This document shows positions 4,827 to 5,222 of a stretch of DNA of 5,222 nt, piece after piece. Under the pieces are notes generated by a model that had not been told where the DNA came from, made no database searches, and saw nothing but the letters and a program-made list of their open reading frames with translations. This stretch comes from Acidobacteriota bacterium (GTDB lineage Bacteria; Acidobacteriota; UBA890), in contig JADFNY010000287.1 in NCBI GenBank assembly GCA_022563115.1, positions 1 through 5,222 on the forward strand, in the 5' to 3' direction. Within the stretch, counting starts at the first letter, position 1. Every line of letters starts with the position of its first letter. Both the position numbers and the translations under genes were made by a program.

Positions 4827-5189
4827 TCAAAGGGAGATGCCGAAGCTCTCGAGCTGCTTTTTCCCGGTCTCGCTGATTCGATCCGGCGTCCACGGTGGCT
4901 CCCACACTACTTTCATGCTGACCTCTTCGACCCCGGGCTCGGCGAGGAGCCGCTCGCGGATATCGTCCTGGATGAAGCCCATCGCCGGACAGGCTGTCGC
5001 CGTGAACGAGAGATCGACCTCGACCCGCCCGTCGACCTTGCGCAGGTCGTAAATCAACCCGAGGTCGACCAAGCTGACCGGGACCTCGGGATCCATGACC
5101 TCACCGAGCGCCGACCACAGGGACGTCGTCTCGGCCTCGCGGTCGTGAGCGCGCTGCCGTTCGCTTTTTGTCGTCGCAACCAGACCCAT
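4827..5189 (-). CDS. MIP18/DUF59 family protein, like the N-terminal domain of PaaD
   Basis: This 120-residue protein has MDPEVPVSLVDLGLIYDL (32-49), the conserved Cys67 in TATACPAMG, and VVWEPPWTPDRISETGK (94-110) followed by FGI. The D-P-E-x-P ... DLG ... T-x-x-C-P ... P-x-W sequence defines the MIP18 family, which includes SufT-like iron-sulfur maturation proteins and the first domain of PaaD. The PPWTPDRIS-x-x-GKKQL-x-x-FGI ending and the neighbouring paa-type genes favour the PaaD version. The protein stops where PaaD would continue into its zinc ribbon, which is found separately at 3547-3732. It probably helps assemble or load the diiron oxygenase. I chose ATG 5189, with GAGGTG about seven bases upstream; a GTG at 5192 is possible. 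A charged N-terminal extension (residues 8-22) has no assignable role. Both flanks carry repeat sequence (copy D, and perhaps E). Confidence 0.82.
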   Translation of the reverse strand: MGLVATTKSERQRAHDREAETTSLWSALGEVMDPEVPVSLVDLGLIYDLRKVDGRVEVDLSFTATACPAMGFIQDDIRERLLAEPGVEEVSMKVVWEPPWTPDRISETGKKQLESFGISL

Positions 5190-5212
5190 CACACTTCACC
5201 TCAACCTGCAAA

Positions 5213-5222
5213 CCCCCGGGAG
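5213..5222 (-). repeat. Probable repeat copy E, cut by the right window edge
   Basis: The last ten bases, CCCCCGGGAG, are the reverse complement of CTCCCGGGGG, which in copy B (2859-2868) follows the GTGCTGAAAAA core directly. If this is a copy, it is in minus orientation and the core should follow just beyond the window. Ten bases alone are weak evidence; the call rests on the regular occurrence of this repeat in the other gaps. Confidence 0.35.

Overview
The window is GC-rich bacterial DNA with compact, mostly minus-strand operons, Shine-Dalgarno-led genes and frequent GTG starts. Nothing in it fixes the taxon. Long open frames antisense to real genes are the usual by-product of high GC. 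A proteobacterial, myxobacterial or similar uncultured lineage is plausible, but that is a guess.

Left end (1-525). On the minus strand, the first half of a retropepsin-like RimK-associated zinc protease gene runs directly into an internal piece of nadC (quinolinate phosphoribosyltransferase). The piece lacks its N-terminal part and leaves the window at base 1. This looks like a deletion or rearrangement junction near bases 140-155. A long palindrome (444-525) separates it from the next operon.

Transporter operon (535-2798, minus). It holds an ABC ATPase and, overlapping it by 4 bases, a fused substrate-binding plus permease protein of the glycine betaine/choline (OpuC/ProWX) class. Together they can form a complete two-gene osmoprotectant-type importer. 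The binding domain precedes the permease domain, and a lipobox lies at the N terminus.

Middle (2799-3550). A divergent plus-strand gene encodes a membrane-anchored SRPBCC-fold protein. After it comes a short repeat core that abuts what may be the first residues of a GNAT acetyltransferase.

Right end (3547-5189, minus). This is a compact gene set related to the phenylacetyl-CoA epoxidase (Paa) complex. In transcription order it holds a MIP18/DUF59 protein like the N-terminal half of PaaD, a PaaB-like small subunit, a ferritin-like diiron protein intermediate between PaaA and PaaC, and a tiny four-cysteine zinc ribbon like the C-terminal half of PaaD. PaaD therefore appears split into two genes at opposite ends of the set. 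No reductase (PaaE) and no second large subunit are visible; they may lie to the right of the window.

The most striking non-genic feature is a dispersed repeat with core CAGGGTGCTGAAAAACTCC. Full, half or fragment copies sit in every gap between gene blocks (444-525, 2839-2882, 3484-3499, 4781-4823, probably 5213-5222). Two copies form hairpins, and compensatory base changes between them suggest that the fold is conserved.
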